From positions 1,860,001-1,924,000 of the forward strand of contig NZ_JAHZIL010000003.1 in the NCBI RefSeq assembly GCF_019443085.1: a DNA stretch of 64,000 nt, given 5' to 3'. Positions 63,227 through 64,000 of the stretch are shown one piece after another. This DNA comes from Marinobacter sp. F4218 (lineage in GTDB: Bacteria; Pseudomonadota; Gammaproteobacteria; Pseudomonadales; Oleiphilaceae). The notes under the pieces are model-generated. The model was not told the origin of the DNA and ran no database searches. It worked only from the letters and a program-made list of their open reading frames with translations. The position numbers and the translations under genes were made by a program. Numbering within the stretch: position 1 is the first letter of the stretch; each line of letters starts with the position of its first letter.

Positions 63227-64000
63227 ATGATTGGCGAACTGATTCCCTATCTAGCACCAATGGTGGTGTTGCTGCTGATTCTCGGCTCGGCGATCAAGAT
63301 CCTGCCGGAGTACCAGCGCGGCGTGGTATTTTTCCTGGGCCGGTTCCAGGGTGTGAAAGGCCCCGGCCTGATCATTGTGATTCCCGGTATCCAGCAGATC
63401 GTCCGGGTGGACCTCCGGGTCGTTGTTCTGGACGTCCCCAGCCAGGACGTGATTTCCAAGGACAATGTCACCGTGCGGGTCAATGCGGTGCTGTATTTCC
63501 GGGTGGTGGACCCAGAGCGGGCGATCATCCGGGTCGAGGATTTCAACTCGGCCACCAGTCAGTTGGCACAGACCACGTTGCGGTCCGTGCTCGGCAAACA
63601 CGATCTGGACGAGATGTTGTCAGAGCGGGACAAACTGAACTCGGACATTCAGGAGATCATTGATGCCCAGACCGAGGAGTGGGGGATCAAGGTGGCCAAT
63701 GTCGAGATCAAGCACGTGGATCTGAACGAATCCATGATCCGGGCCATTGCCCGTCAAGCGGAGGCAGAGCGCGAGCGGCGGGCCAAGGTGATCCACGCCG
63801 AGGGCGAATTGCAGGCGTCGAAGAAACTGGTAGAAGCGGCCCGGGTGATGTCCGCCGAATCCGGGGCCATGCAGTTGCGTTACCTGCAAACGATGGCAGA
63901 TATGAGTGGCTCGAATTCTTCGACTATCGTGTTCCCGATGCCCATGGACCTGGTGCGGCCTTTCATGGAAAAGTCGTTCCGCAACACGCAGGGCGGATCC
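63227..64000 (+). CDS. slipin (stomatin/prohibitin-like SPFH protein), runs off the right edge
   Basis: This membrane-scaffold protein is partial at the window end, with at least 258 residues read without a stop. An N-terminal helix ([18 protein letters not shown]) is followed by the SPFH domain: [40 protein letters not shown] and [21 protein letters not shown] coiled coil comes next ([20 protein letters not shown]). Most of a typical slipin is present. A perfect AAGGAGG ribosome site precedes the ATG. It pairs with the NfeD protease gene upstream, a widespread partnership in membrane quality control. Confidence 0.92.
   Translation, partial: MIGELIPYLAPMVVLLLILGSAIKILPEYQRGVVFFLGRFQGVKGPGLIIVIPGIQQIVRVDLRVVVLDVPSQDVISKDNVTVRVNAVLYFRVVDPERAIIRVEDFNSATSQLAQTTLRSVLGKHDLDEMLSERDKLNSDIQEIIDAQTEEWGIKVANVEIKHVDLNESMIRAIARQAEAERERRAKVIHAEGELQASKKLVEAARVMSAESGAMQLRYLQTMADMSGSNSSTIVFPMPMDLVRPFMEKSFRNTQGGS

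Overview
This 64 kb window is high-GC chromosomal DNA from a gammaproteobacterium. Gene content and order point to Marinobacter or a close relative: a Pseudomonas-like aa3 cytochrome oxidase cluster, monomeric isocitrate dehydrogenase, ectoine synthase, a eukaryote-type ornithine decarboxylase and TRAP transporters. That assignment is an inference, since no database search was possible. I see no rRNA, tRNA, CRISPR array, prophage or insertion sequence. About 57 protein genes are densely packed on both strands.

Region by region. 0.2-1.6 kb: a MATE exporter, divergent from the respiratory cluster. 1.8-10.4 kb: coxB-coxA-ctaG-coxC, SURF1, a small membrane protein, ctaA, ctaB and SCO, which together make and mature a heme-aa3 oxidase; a small DUF2909 gene lies antisense inside it. 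10.5-17.5 kb: an MFS permease, the helicase HrpB, an eIF-2B-like protein divergent from an ATP-grasp protein, and ornithine decarboxylase behind a leader with a terminator hairpin. 17.6-23.5 kb: a solitary ectoine synthase with an MFS permease, a DUF3482 GTPase with a DUF2868 membrane protein, DUF6164, and an esterase lipoprotein.

23.6-33.8 kb is the most coherent system. It holds an exported 3-hydroxybutyrate-oligomer hydrolase, a sigma-54 activator, a three-part TRAP transporter, a 3-hydroxybutyrate dehydrogenase and acetoacetyl-CoA synthetase. Both the hydrolase gene and the transporter operon have a -24/-12 promoter. Each promoter is preceded by three copies of one 18-bp partial palindrome, TGTCC(G/T)G-N4-C(A/C)G(G/T)AC. 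This outlines a self-contained sigma-54 regulon for taking up and oxidising polyhydroxybutyrate breakdown products.

34-51.5 kb: monomeric isocitrate dehydrogenase, an antiporter with a YbaK deacylase, a diguanylate cyclase, a beta-lactamase-fold hydrolase, small unknown genes around a strong AT-rich hairpin, a lipoprotein, a large hybrid histidine kinase with a separate response regulator, a short gene behind an attenuator-like leader, a candidate small RNA, an exonuclease, queC-queE and an AraC regulator. 51.7-64 kb: a lipase-like hydrolase, an ExeM-type nuclease, a WYL regulator of the BrxR/CapW type, two MFS exporters (one with MarR), a yybP-ykoY manganese riboswitch in front of a TMEM165/GDT1 exporter, an L,D-transpeptidase, an SDR, and an NfeD-slipin pair cut by the right edge.
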